The notes below the pieces were generated by a model. That model was given only the letters and a program-made list of their open reading frames with translations. It made no database searches and had not been told where the DNA came from. 61,671 bases of DNA. Origin: Vulcanimicrobiota bacterium (GTDB lineage Bacteria; Vulcanimicrobiota; Vulcanimicrobiia; Vulcanimicrobiales; Vulcanimicrobiaceae). Both the position numbers and the translations under genes were made by a program. Positions 35,572-45,045 of this stretch are shown piece by piece. Numbering within the stretch: the first letter of the stretch is position 1; each line of letters starts with the position of its first letter. The stretch lies in the NCBI GenBank assembly GCA_028287525.1, contig JAQBPM010000032.1, positions 1 to 61,671 on the forward strand, given 5' to 3'.

Positions 35572-36375
35572 TTGAGCTTGTTAACTTCCCTTTTTCGGGC
35601 CACGCTCGAGCCGCAGCAGATCGAGCAATTTCAGCGTGATGGCCATCTCCTGGTCAGGAACGCTTACTCGCGCCAGAGCCTTATCGAGCTTGCGGAGCAG
35701 CTCGAAACGGCTAGGAGCGCCGAGGTGTTGCTCCGAGATCCAGAGGCGCGGAAGGAGCCGAATGCGTTTTTTTGGCGCCGATCTGCGGACATCGCTCGTT
35801 TTGTGCTCGATCGGGGACTCGGGGAGGTCGCTAGCACACTGCTCTGCGTCGACGGCGTGCGGCTGATTCACGAATCGTTCTTTGAGAAGAGTAAGGAAGC
35901 CGGCCGAGTTCCTTGGCACCGGGACAGCCATTTTTGGAGCTTTTCCGGCGTTGGGGCTTTGACCGTTTGGATACCCCTACATGACACCCCGCTGTCCATG
36001 AGCCCCCTGCGCTACGCGTCCGGTTCGCATTGCGAACGCGATACCCATATTCTGTCGCGATTTGAGAAGGTCCTAATTCCGTTACGCTACCCAATTGCGG
36101 TGTCCAGCATGAAACTGGGCGATATCGTAATACATCATTCTCAAACGCTTCATGGTGCAGCGCGCACTAGTGAGCGAAGGACGCGGAAGGCACTTTCGCT
36201 TCATCTCTTTGACGCGAACGCAACCGCGCTGCCATCCGATGTCAATGATCACGTCAACCACGCCAAGCGCTGCGGATGGGATCGCTTAGTAGCCGGGGAG
36301 CCATTCCCCGACGAATTGGCACCGCTAATATTTCGTCGCGAACCATCGTTGACGGCCGCTGGTCGTTCTTTCTAA
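35572..36375 (+). CDS. Phytanoyl-CoA dioxygenase (PhyH) family protein
   Basis: QQIEQFQRDGHLLVRNAYS, VPWHRDSHFW (HxD), IVIHHSQTLHGA; TTG start. Confidence 0.83.
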   Translation: MSLLTSLFRATLEPQQIEQFQRDGHLLVRNAYSRQSLIELAEQLETARSAEVLLRDPEARKEPNAFFWRRSADIARFVLDRGLGEVASTLLCVDGVRLIHESFFEKSKEAGRVPWHRDSHFWSFSGVGALTVWIPLHDTPLSMSPLRYASGSHCERDTHILSRFEKVLIPLRYPIAVSSMKLGDIVIHHSQTLHGAARTSERRTRKALSLHLFDANATALPSDVNDHVNHAKRCGWDRLVAGEPFPDELAPLIFRREPSLTAAGRSF

Positions 36376-36460
36376 GAAAGTCGTGGCGGCAAGCCTCGAC
36401 AAGACCCTGTCTCGACGTTCCACCGCGTTGTTTTAAAAGCCCGATTAGGAACAAGCAAAC

Positions 36461-36478
36461 CGGTGGTTTTAACCACCG
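36461..36478. repeat. Perfect dyad CGGTGGTT-TT-AACCACCG
   Basis: 8-bp arms with 2-nt centre, intergenic. Confidence 0.5.
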
Positions 36479-36745
36479 CGTGTATCCGGCAAAGAAAAAT
36501 TACTGATTCATCAGTCTTTCAAGTTGTCGATACCATTCCATGGATGACGATGTGCTTATTACTGTAGCCCCTAAGCTTTGCTTTATAAAGCACGCCTTTC
36601 CGGAAAGCGTTGCACGCGACGGAAAGACCTTTTGTTTTCGTCGTCTCAATAAAGGTGTTCGTTGCAAGACAGACATCAAATGGCGTGTCGACGCATTATT
36701 AGCCGCGGCTACGGGTTCGAAGTCGTGAGGCCGTCTCCAGGTGTC

Positions 36746-37420
36746 ATGAGAAGGAGCACCATGTCGTTATTCTCCCGCATCGCGGACCATCGCGATCCGG
36801 GGTCTCTCGCATCCCGGCTGAGGCAACGTCGACACGAGTTCTTTTTGAAGTTATTAGAGACGCTCCCTCGCCCGATTAGCATACTGGACGTGGGTGGAAC
36901 GTCTACGTTTTGGAAAAATTTGGCACTGACGGCTGACGATGCGAGGATCGTCCTGCTGAACGTCTTCGAGCAATCACCTGAGTCGCCAAATATGCGCAGT
37001 ATCGCCGGCGACGCAAGGGATCTAAGGCAATTCGCTGACAACAGCTTTGACATCGTCTACTCGAACTCGGTCATCGAACACGTCGGATTACTTCCAAACC
37101 AACGGCAGATGGCAAATGAGATTCGGCGCGTTGGGAAACGCTATTTCGTACAAACTCCGAACGCCTATTTTCCAATTGAGCCGCACTTCTTGGTGCCGGG
37201 CTATCAGTTCATGCCTCTACCGCTGAAGACGCTGTTACTTACAAAGTCACGACTTGGTTGGACCCCCCGCGAACCCGATTGGGAGCGCGCAAAGGAAATT
37301 GCCGGCTCAATTCGCCTTTTGACCATATCGGAAATGGTGGCGCTGTTCCCAGATGCCACTATGTATCGCGAACGCTTTGCGGGCCTTACCAAGAGCGTAA
37401 TCGCCTATCACGGCTGGTAG
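36746..37420 (+). CDS. Class I SAM-dependent methyltransferase
   Basis: ISILDVGGTSTFW, DNSFDIVYSNSVIEHVG, RRVGKRYFVQTPN; start chosen at ATG 36746. Confidence 0.85.
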   Translation: MRRSTMSLFSRIADHRDPGSLASRLRQRRHEFFLKLLETLPRPISILDVGGTSTFWKNLALTADDARIVLLNVFEQSPESPNMRSIAGDARDLRQFADNSFDIVYSNSVIEHVGLLPNQRQMANEIRRVGKRYFVQTPNAYFPIEPHFLVPGYQFMPLPLKTLLLTKSRLGWTPREPDWERAKEIAGSIRLLTISEMVALFPDATMYRERFAGLTKSVIAYHGW

Positions 37421-37425
37421 CGGTT

Positions 37426-38208
37426 GTGCTCACGTTAGATCGCGCCGGCACACATGTCACCTTGGCGGGCGTTCAGATCGATAGCCTAGGGTTTGCGCAA
37501 GTTGTTGATGCTGTCGTTCAGTATGCGTCTGCCGAAGAGAACTCTCCGGAATACGTCGTAACGCCTAATGCTCATCACGTAGTGTTACTGCAGAATGATG
37601 CACGGCTGCGCGAGATTTATGAGCACGCATTCCTCGTCGTGCCGGACGGCGTGCCGCTGCTATGGGCAGCTAAGTTGCTTCGTCTGCGACTGAATGGTCG
37701 CGTCAATGGCACAGACCTGCTCGAGTCCCTGTGCGCCGAATCAGCAAAGCGCGAACTTCGTGTATACTTCTTAGGCGGTAGACCCGGCGCAGCTGACGCT
37801 GCGGCAAACGCACTTCGAAAACGCTATTCGAATCTGCAGATATGCGGAACGTATTCGCCGCCTTTTGGCTTTGAGGAAGATGCCGGCGAAAATGCGCTAA
37901 TAATAGAAAAGATACGAGGTGCACGTCCACACATTTTGTTCGTCGGGCTAGGTGCGCCGAAGCAAGAGTATTGGATGTACGCGAACTGCAAGCGGCTTTC
38001 GGTCCCCATGTCATTGGGGATCGGGGTCAGTTTCGAATTTCTAGGCGGTGTTGTTGCGCGTGCGCCTCGTTGGATGCAACAGGCGGGACTCGAGTGGTTT
38101 TTTCGATTGCTGGCTGAGCCGAAACGGCTGTGGCGGCGTTACATAATCGGAAACGTCAACTTTTGCCTCCTAATCGCCAGGCAAGTGTTCGCGAGAGACG
38201 CGTTGTGA
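37426..38208 (+). CDS. WecG/TagA/CpsF family glycosyltransferase
   Basis: TPNAHHVVLLQND, VPDGVPLLWAAKLL, RVNGTDLLESLC, FLGGRPGAADAAA, VGLGAPKQEYWM; GTG start. Confidence 0.93.
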   Translation: MLTLDRAGTHVTLAGVQIDSLGFAQVVDAVVQYASAEENSPEYVVTPNAHHVVLLQNDARLREIYEHAFLVVPDGVPLLWAAKLLRLRLNGRVNGTDLLESLCAESAKRELRVYFLGGRPGAADAAANALRKRYSNLQICGTYSPPFGFEEDAGENALIIEKIRGARPHILFVGLGAPKQEYWMYANCKRLSVPMSLGIGVSFEFLGGVVARAPRWMQQAGLEWFFRLLAEPKRLWRRYIIGNVNFCLLIARQVFARDAL

Positions 38209-39131
38209 TGGATGGAGCAGTCCGGCCGGAGCGATTGTCGCTTCCGCAGTGGCTCTGCCGAGCGCTCCCGCCAATCGTGTCCTACCGCCTAGGTCGCAAG
38301 CTGCAGCGGCCGGGCCTCGCGGGCGAGCAGTTCGTCACCCGAACGAGCACGGGCCAACTCTTTTCGTACAAGACTGGTGACGTGCTCGCCGATCAAGTCC
38401 GCATGTGCGGGTACTGGGACTGGCGCGTCTTGGCGATCGCCAAGGCGCTTTGCCGGCCGGGCGACACGATCATCGAGATTGGGGCGAACACCGGCACGGA
38501 AACGGTCGGCCTTGCGCATATCGTTGGTCCCCGTGGTCGCGTCGTCGCCTTCGAGCCGATTCCGCAGATCGCTGAGGCGCTGCGCCACAACGTGCGAATC
38601 AACAATTTCAAGAACGTTGACGTATTTGAAATCGCCCTCACTGATCGCGACCACAGAGTCCGCATGCACCAGCCGCCGTCCGAGCGAAACTCAGGCCAGG
38701 GCTACGTCACGCACAACGTAAAGGACCCCGGCATAGACGTCCTCGCGGTGGCGCTGGACTCGATGGCCGCGTCGATCGGCTGCTCACCGTTCATTTTGAT
38801 CGATGTCGAGGGACACGAGGTCGCGGTCTTAAGGGGTGCTCGGGGGTACCTACGCCGTCATCGTCCGGTGATTGTCGTCGAAGCGGTCAGCGAGCAACTC
38901 GTGCGTGCTGGCTCATCCTTGTCGGAGCTCGCCGACGAACTCACCACGTCGGGGTATGAAGTCCTGCGGATTAACCGGATTTCAGTCACGCCAATCGTGC
39001 AGGAGCAGCTCGGCGCGAGCTGTCACCAAAACTGGCTGTGTCTGCCGCGCGAACAGTCTGGGAAACGCCGCGGCGTTAACGCGATGCTGCCGGTTCGCGC
39101 GCTCACGCCGGGGGCGTTCAAAGGGCGCTAG
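38208..39131 (+). CDS. FkbM family methyltransferase
   Basis: GDTIIEIGANTGTETVGLAHIVGPRGRVVAFEPIPQIAEAL, ILIDVEGHEVAVLRGAR. Confidence 0.9.
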   Translation: MDGAVRPERLSLPQWLCRALPPIVSYRLGRKLQRPGLAGEQFVTRTSTGQLFSYKTGDVLADQVRMCGYWDWRVLAIAKALCRPGDTIIEIGANTGTETVGLAHIVGPRGRVVAFEPIPQIAEALRHNVRINNFKNVDVFEIALTDRDHRVRMHQPPSERNSGQGYVTHNVKDPGIDVLAVALDSMAASIGCSPFILIDVEGHEVAVLRGARGYLRRHRPVIVVEAVSEQLVRAGSSLSELADELTTSGYEVLRINRISVTPIVQEQLGASCHQNWLCLPREQSGKRRGVNAMLPVRALTPGAFKGR

Positions 39132-39400
39132 GCGTGGGCGTTCGCCGTCGCCCTGTACGTCTGGATGTAGTCGTACCGAACCTTGGCAGGCCGCATGCCG
39201 ATTACGGAGCTGCCGAATGAACGTACGAGCCGCTCGGCGTCGTTGAGCCAACCGTAGTAGCAGGCGACCGAAATATTGGTGCGAGGCGAAGACCGACTAG
39301 CCGCGGAGTGCCGGCCCGGCCCAAAACCGTAGGCGAGGCCAGAGCGACGGAGGGCCGCGGCGAACGTTTCGCCCGTCGGAGTTAAGGTCGTTAGACCCAC
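39128..39400 (-). CDS. Hypothetical small ORF, possibly a gene remnant
   Basis: 90 aa convergent ORF not overlapped by a better candidate; no recognised motif. Confidence 0.25.
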   Translation of the reverse strand: MGLTTLTPTGETFAAALRRSGLAYGFGPGRHSAASRSSPRTNISVACYYGWLNDAERLVRSFGSSVIGMRPAKVRYDYIQTYRATANAHA

Positions 39401-39599
39401 TCCAGAGCCGCCTATGGACTCAGGGAAAGTCGCCCCTCATCTCACAAAGGGGAGACGTGACCGAACGCTCCTTCAATGGCGAGGTTTGGAGCCGCAAAAT
39501 AGACCTACGTCCGCCTCATTTGACTTTGCATGTCGTGTGCGGGGACGATCGTATTGGTCCGCTCGTTATTTATTCGCGCAAAGCACTTCCGGGGGGTAC

Positions 39600-40922
39600 A
39601 TGCAGCGAGAAGTAGGGTCGGCCGGCTCTGCTAAGGCAAAGCGGCCGTATCTTGAAGTGGTTCTGGTATCGGTGATGTTTCTCGCGGCGACAACGTTGCC
39701 GGCACTGGGGAAACACAGCGACGGTGCAGACAACTCAACACTAAACCAAGTTGTCTTGAGTCTGATATACGTCGTTGTCGGCATACGCGTTCTCACAATG
39801 CGCAGCAGATTTGTTGCATTGGCAAAGAGCACAATGTCGATCTGGGTCTTCGTGGCGTTGATGTGTGCTTCCGTAGTGTGGTCCGTCGCGCCGGGTGTAA
39901 CGTTATCGCACTCGATCGAATTGGCGGGATCAACTCTGATCGGCTATTACCTCGTAACGCGCTTTTCGTTGTCTGAATTCCTTGGCATTCTGTTGGCGAC
40001 GTTCGCATTAATAGCAATTGCGAGTCTTGCCCTTGTATTTGGAGCGCCTGGTCATGGCCGCGATGATTGGGGATCAGGTCCGTGGGCCGGGATCTTCCCG
40101 GACAAGAACGCGCTCGCAGCTGAGATGGCGGTCGCCGTTATCGCAGCGCTTTGCTTTCCCGCAAAGGGACGAAAGGCGTGGCTGCTGACGCTCGGAGCTC
40201 TGGCTCTATTCTCGACGCTCTTATTGGGCGCCAGTTCCGCAACAGCGCTCGGCGACGGTGTCGCAACGAGCGCGGCCGTGTTGTTGGGGTTGGGCTGTCG
40301 ATCGACGAAGGTTGGAAAGATCGCGAGAGTGGTAACAGGTGCGTGTTTCGCAGCTCTCGCAACAGCGTTCGTGTTTTTTGGTGTAACGCCCGCTGCACTT
40401 CCGGGCTTGCTCGGGCGGAGCGCGACGTTGACAGGCCGCACCGATTTCTGGCCCGTTCTGCAACAGGCAATCGCCGACAACCCGGTGCTCGGATACGGAT
40501 ATAACGCATTCTTTCGGTCATCGGTTGGCGCGAAGCGGCTCAGCGCATATGTCGTTGAAGCTGGAGGCTGGACGCCATCGCACGCGCACAACAGCCTGCT
40601 GCAGGTCAGCCTTGACGCTGGCGTCGTCGGTGTTCTCGTCTTGGGCTACGCATTGGTACGGGCTGCGTTCCGGTCTGTCGTGTATTTTGCAAGGGGGAAG
40701 GACCGAGCGTCCGCTTGGCCATTTGCGCTTGTGCTGTTCCTGGTGCTCGGAAGTTACACCGAGAGCTATTTCGGCATGTTCAATTCTGATTGGATATTTT
40801 TCGTTGCGGCAATGCTTTATCCGTTGAGGGACGATGTCTTCGCGCGGGAGTTCGCGAGTCGGCGCGCTCTTGTGGAGCGGAGGTTCGCCTCGGCAACTGC
40901 CGCTTCCCCGCAGTCATCATAG
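39600..40922 (+). CDS. O-antigen ligase/Wzy polymerase-like membrane protein
   Basis: Polytopic; central PDKNALAAEMA and loop GWTPSHAHNSLLQVSLDAGVVG typical of the O-antigen ligase family. Confidence 0.85.
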   Translation: MQREVGSAGSAKAKRPYLEVVLVSVMFLAATTLPALGKHSDGADNSTLNQVVLSLIYVVVGIRVLTMRSRFVALAKSTMSIWVFVALMCASVVWSVAPGVTLSHSIELAGSTLIGYYLVTRFSLSEFLGILLATFALIAIASLALVFGAPGHGRDDWGSGPWAGIFPDKNALAAEMAVAVIAALCFPAKGRKAWLLTLGALALFSTLLLGASSATALGDGVATSAAVLLGLGCRSTKVGKIARVVTGACFAALATAFVFFGVTPAALPGLLGRSATLTGRTDFWPVLQQAIADNPVLGYGYNAFFRSSVGAKRLSAYVVEAGGWTPSHAHNSLLQVSLDAGVVGVLVLGYALVRAAFRSVVYFARGKDRASAWPFALVLFLVLGSYTESYFGMFNSDWIFFVAAMLYPLRDDVFAREFASRRALVERRFASATAASPQSS

Positions 40923-41024
40923 CCGGGGTAATCGAGGATGTGTAGCTCGGCGCTTCGTCGCTGCCGAATCAGGACGTCGGCGTGATGTTACAACGAAACA
41001 CGCCCCCGCAGAGCCTAGGCTACC

Positions 41025-41044
41025 CTCACGCCGGGCGGCGTGAG
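41025..41044. terminator. Bidirectional terminator-like hairpin between convergent genes
   Basis: CTCACGCC-GGGC-GGCGTGAG, perfect 8-bp stem; no clear T-tract. Confidence 0.45.
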
Positions 41045-41117
41045 CGCCCTATTAACATCTTCCAGCGTTAACGGTGTGCGCTGCTGGTGTCCGACTTGGA
41101 AAGCTCTAGCTCATTGT

Positions 41118-43157
41118 CTAGCACGAAGTCGTTGTTGGTTTGTAAATTCGGAGATACTGGATCCACATATACTGAGGCCATGGATTATTCTTCATCGCCG
41201 TTGAATTGCCGTCGAGCCAGCTCCCGGGTGCACCAACCTGGAACATTATCATGACTTCCTTATCGGGGGAACCTTGAGTCCAATCGGGTTCATTGGTGTC
41301 GCCGGGAATCGGCACGCCATCGAGATAGAAGCTCGTACCTTGTGGAGTTACCAGAGCGCCGTAATCATGGTAGTCGCTTTGCGGCGTGCCGCCGGGAAAA
41401 TTGTAGACGCCTTTGCCGCCATTGGTCAGGGACGTGTTCCAGAGGATCTCCCCGGCGTTCAGCGCGTTCCCGAAGTCATTCGCAAACATCTCTTCAATAT
41501 CCAGTTCGTCCCGCTGCAGGCCCGTTGGGGGATTTGCAACACCGCCGGTTTCGAGCGTCCAGAAGGCAGGCGAGAGCGCTGGAAGGTAGTTGGGCAGTCG
41601 AATCCGTGACACGAAGAATCCATATTGCTGATTGATGTTCGTATCGAGTACGCCTGAATAGTAGCGTGGGAAGTTATACGATCGCAGGCCACCCTCGTCG
41701 TTTACTCCCGGTGTTATAGTCGTGCCAGGAACGCCGGAATAGATGTGGATGTTAGAGATCGTCCACGGGTTTGTGCCGCCGGTTCCATTACCGGACGGCG
41801 TAGCTCCGCCGCTCGTTAATGTACCGATGAACGTTGTGGCGCCCCCTTTATACCCCATTCCGACCTTCCAGTTATTCTGGGCACCGTTGGGGTTGGCGAC
41901 GTTGACGACAAGGGTGCCGCCCTCAATTGGGACTGTGTACGGAGAGGTTGCGCTTGTTACGATGTACTGATCGTTCGCCATGAGGTCGAGCGAAGTTGCA
42001 ATGGACGACGGCACGGGCATTGCTTCAATCCGTACGCCTTGAGGATTACCGGGGGCCGCATTATCGTTCGCTACGGTGAACGGGTCGTATCCGAGGCCGT
42101 CTGAGCTATCGCCGAAGTAGGTATCGTACTGATGACGGCCCCACGACGTCATGAATCCGGGTCCCCAAGAACCACCGGGATTATTACCCACGTTGACCGT
42201 GCGAGTCTTCGTACCGCCCCAATACGAGCGATCCAGGCCGTTTGTTTGAAACTCTCCGACGCCGGCGGGCAACACGTTGTTGGTGTATAGCGCGTGATTG
42301 ACGCACATATTCGAGGAGTTGTACGTGAGAGTGCCGGGTAACCCGGGTGCTGAAAAGTTAATCGTGGCGGACGCGGTTGCCAATGACGGACTTGCGGGCG
42401 ACGAGGCACGGGCACTAATTGTCGCGCTTCCAACGCTCGGCGTAGCTCCATTGTACGTAAGGGAGACTGCGCCCGTGCTTCCTAGCGTCGTTCCGGAGAG
42501 TTGCGTCGTATTCGATTCAGAATCGGTAAGCGATACGACTACCGGGCTGTCGCTCGCGTCGACGAGATTATTAATGCCCACCGCGATGATCTTTCCCGCG
42601 GCGTCGAGCAAATTTACGGTGACCGTTGCGCTTGAGGCTTGTCCGATGACAAACGCGCTGTTGCTTGAGCCGACTTGTAATTGACTGACCACGGCATCGA
42701 GAGTCACGTTAATCGGATTCGTCTGATTGGCGACGATCGCCTGGCTTACAAGGGTCGTGGAGAGCGGCGTCCCGATTCCATCCGCGCTCGCGAACGTCGA
42801 AAGCGAGAACGTGACGTTGCTGCCAGTCGGTGCCGAGACGCTGATGGCGCATGAGCGGGCGCCGCTCGCGTCGGTTGTGCAGTTCGGCGAGGTCGCGGTC
42901 AAGGGAACGACGGTCGTCGTTCCGCCCGTTGGCGTAAACGAAAGCGAGTTCGTCGCACTGGAGACGTAGCGCGCTCGCCGCTTCGCCGTGCCCGTCTTTG
43001 ACGCCGAAGGGATGGTGACCGTAAGCGTCGCGCCTGCCGTTGTCGAACCGGATGGCTTGGCGACGGGAGATTGAGGCGGCATCGTTTGAACGCCGCCGCC
43101 GCCCCCGCAGCCGGTAACGAGGGAGCAGAAGAGGACGGACGCCAGCGTTCGAATCAT
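41118..43157 (-). CDS. Secreted lipoprotein with Ig-like modules and C-terminal GH16 glycoside hydrolase domain
   Basis: Lipobox VTGCGGGG; GH16 signature RDELDIEEMF (ExDxxE); DYHDYGALVTPQGTSFYLDGVPI. Confidence 0.85.
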   Translation of the reverse strand: MIRTLASVLFCSLVTGCGGGGGVQTMPPQSPVAKPSGSTTAGATLTVTIPSASKTGTAKRRARYVSSATNSLSFTPTGGTTTVVPLTATSPNCTTDASGARSCAISVSAPTGSNVTFSLSTFASADGIGTPLSTTLVSQAIVANQTNPINVTLDAVVSQLQVGSSNSAFVIGQASSATVTVNLLDAAGKIIAVGINNLVDASDSPVVVSLTDSESNTTQLSGTTLGSTGAVSLTYNGATPSVGSATISARASSPASPSLATASATINFSAPGLPGTLTYNSSNMCVNHALYTNNVLPAGVGEFQTNGLDRSYWGGTKTRTVNVGNNPGGSWGPGFMTSWGRHQYDTYFGDSSDGLGYDPFTVANDNAAPGNPQGVRIEAMPVPSSIATSLDLMANDQYIVTSATSPYTVPIEGGTLVVNVANPNGAQNNWKVGMGYKGGATTFIGTLTSGGATPSGNGTGGTNPWTISNIHIYSGVPGTTITPGVNDEGGLRSYNFPRYYSGVLDTNINQQYGFFVSRIRLPNYLPALSPAFWTLETGGVANPPTGLQRDELDIEEMFANDFGNALNAGEILWNTSLTNGGKGVYNFPGGTPQSDYHDYGALVTPQGTSFYLDGVPIPGDTNEPDWTQGSPDKEVMIMFQVGAPGSWLDGNSTAMKNNPWPQYMWIQYLRIYKPTTTSC

Positions 43158-44518
43158 GAGCGGCGTCCGTGGATGGTGATCGGGGTGACCGTGACGCCGA
43201 CCGGGACCGAGACGGTTTGTCCGAATCCACCAGATACGATCACGTTCGTCGCTCCTGCGTGTTGCGCGGTTACGGTGACGGCGTTGCCGGCGACGCTGAC
43301 CGTGGCGACGGTGGGGTCGCCTCCGGAGGTCGTTGCCGCGTACGCCCCGGCATATCCGGCTTGCGTCACGGTGAACGTTTGGGCGTACGTCGCGCCCGTG
43401 TTAATGAATGCGAGCGAGGACGGGTTCGGTGAAATACCCGGCACCTGTGTTGGGTCTGGACTTGGAGTTGGGATGGGGACAGGCGTTGCGGTCGGAGCAG
43501 GCGTTGCGGTCGCGCCAGGCGTCGGGGTCGCTCCGGGCGTTGCAGTAGGACTCGGCGTCACAACGACGCCGAACGAGATAGGGGTGGAACCGGTGGCTAC
43601 GACCTTGCTCGCCGTCCGGGCCGTTGCGATGAGCGTCGCGCCGATCGGGGGGGCGGCTCCGCTATAGTTCACGCTTACCGGCGTGGCGCCTAGCGCGGTC
43701 GCTGAAAGAGTGGTCACACCTGACGTGTCCGTATCCGCAAACGAGACCGCCACGGGCGCGTCGGACGGGTCGACGAGAGTGTTGACCGTGGGGTCGATCA
43801 TTTGATTCGCGGCGTCAAGCACTTTGGCGTTCACCGTGGCGGAACCGGACGTGAACGGCGTGAAGCTGGAAGGAGCCAGCGATACTTGGACGTTGCTCAC
43901 GACCGCGTCGAGCGTCAAGGAAATCGGGTTCAATTGATTCGCGACGATCGTGGCCGTCGCGGAGCCGAGCGACAGGACGGGGCCGCTCCCATCCGCACTC
44001 GAGAACGTTCTCACGACGAACGAGACGGCGCCAACAGACAGGCCCATCGAAATCAGGCAGGTACGACCCGAGGTGCCGCTGGAGCAACCCGGTGAGCCCG
44101 GAGTCAGCGGTATTACGGTCGCCGATCCGCCTGCGGGGGTGACGCTTAGGGAGTTCGTCGCGACCGAGACATACAGCGCGCGTCGTTGCGAACTTGCACC
44201 CACCGACGATGTCTGAGGGATCGTGATCGAGACCTGCGCCGTACCGACGCTTCCGGATGGGGTCGCCGTCGCTGACGGCGGCGCAGGCGCCGCGGGCAGC
44301 GTCGAGGTCCCGTTTCCTGCACCGCCGCCGCCGCACGCTGCCAAACTCACGATCAGAGGAATGCACAGCGCGGTTCGCGCGAACGACGGCCGCCGAGGGC
44401 GTGTGCCCGGGGCGTTTTCGATGGTGAGAGGAGGCGTGGCACCGTAGCCGCGTTCGTCCATTAGCTCGAACTCCTGAAAAAACTCAGCCTCCGATTGGAG
44501 GCCTCCCCCGGCATTCAC
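43154..44518 (-). CDS. Secreted lipoprotein, Ig-like module plus Pro/Thr linker plus BIG-like domain; paralog of the 41118..43157 N-terminus
   Basis: Lipobox SLAACGGGG; SxRRALYVSVATNSLSVTPAGG module shared with neighbour; linker TPTPGATPTPGATATPAPTATP. True start may be internal (MDERGYG). Confidence 0.7.
   Translation of the reverse strand: MNAGGGLQSEAEFFQEFELMDERGYGATPPLTIENAPGTRPRRPSFARTALCIPLIVSLAACGGGGAGNGTSTLPAAPAPPSATATPSGSVGTAQVSITIPQTSSVGASSQRRALYVSVATNSLSVTPAGGSATVIPLTPGSPGCSSGTSGRTCLISMGLSVGAVSFVVRTFSSADGSGPVLSLGSATATIVANQLNPISLTLDAVVSNVQVSLAPSSFTPFTSGSATVNAKVLDAANQMIDPTVNTLVDPSDAPVAVSFADTDTSGVTTLSATALGATPVSVNYSGAAPPIGATLIATARTASKVVATGSTPISFGVVVTPSPTATPGATPTPGATATPAPTATPVPIPTPSPDPTQVPGISPNPSSLAFINTGATYAQTFTVTQAGYAGAYAATTSGGDPTVATVSVAGNAVTVTAQHAGATNVIVSGGFGQTVSVPVGVTVTPITIHGRRS
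43483..43556. repeat. Imperfect tandem repeat encoding the Pro/Thr linker
   Basis: Repeated caggcgttgcggtcg-like units. Confidence 0.55.
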
Positions 44519-44740
44519 AATGTCGACCGGTTAGTCAATTACTTGACAAAAGCAGAGCGTATGTTGTGCAGGATCACAGCACAGGCGCGTCGGCAGAAAT
44601 CGCTAAAGAGTTCGGAAATACCACGACTGGACGGCGTGGTACGCGAAGAACTGACGCTCGCGACTGGTGGAGATTTGCGCCAACGCGCTCGCGCTTGAAG
44701 CCGAGATGACTTCTCCCAAATCCGACTCGCGATTTGCGGC

Positions 44741-44776
44741 GCCGGCATAGCTCAGCGGGAGAGCACGTCTTTGGTA
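44741..44776 (+). pseudogene. 5' fragment of a tRNA-Thr-like gene
   Basis: GCCGGCATAGCTCAGCGGGAGAGCACGTCTTTGGTA closely matches the first part of tRNA-Thr at 45527; no 3' half follows. Confidence 0.75.
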
Positions 44777-45045
44777 GCCTCCTTGAACGAAGTTATCGTC
44801 GCTCAGAATCCGGGCAACAGAAGAGAGCGCTGCGTCCCCCACAGTAGGGCACGGTAGGGCACATTGGCCGTATCAGGACGCGTCATAGGTCCTGCCTTAT
44901 TGTCGCGCGCCCGCGTTACGTACGGACGGCTCACGCGAACGATCCGATGCACGAATGCGTTGCTTCATCTGTCCTGTAGCCGCGTCGGAATCCGCGCCGG
45001 AGCAAGCAGGAGCACGACAACACTCACGCCGACACTAGTCAGTAC

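Noticed and set aside
43483-43556. Short tandem repeats resembling a small CRISPR or minisatellite
   Set aside because: Units encode an in-frame Pro/Thr linker; no conserved repeat with unique spacers.
44534-44547. GTCAA-ttac-TTGAC dyad upstream of the lipoprotein pair
   Set aside because: Only 5-bp arms; too short to claim as an operator without conservation data.
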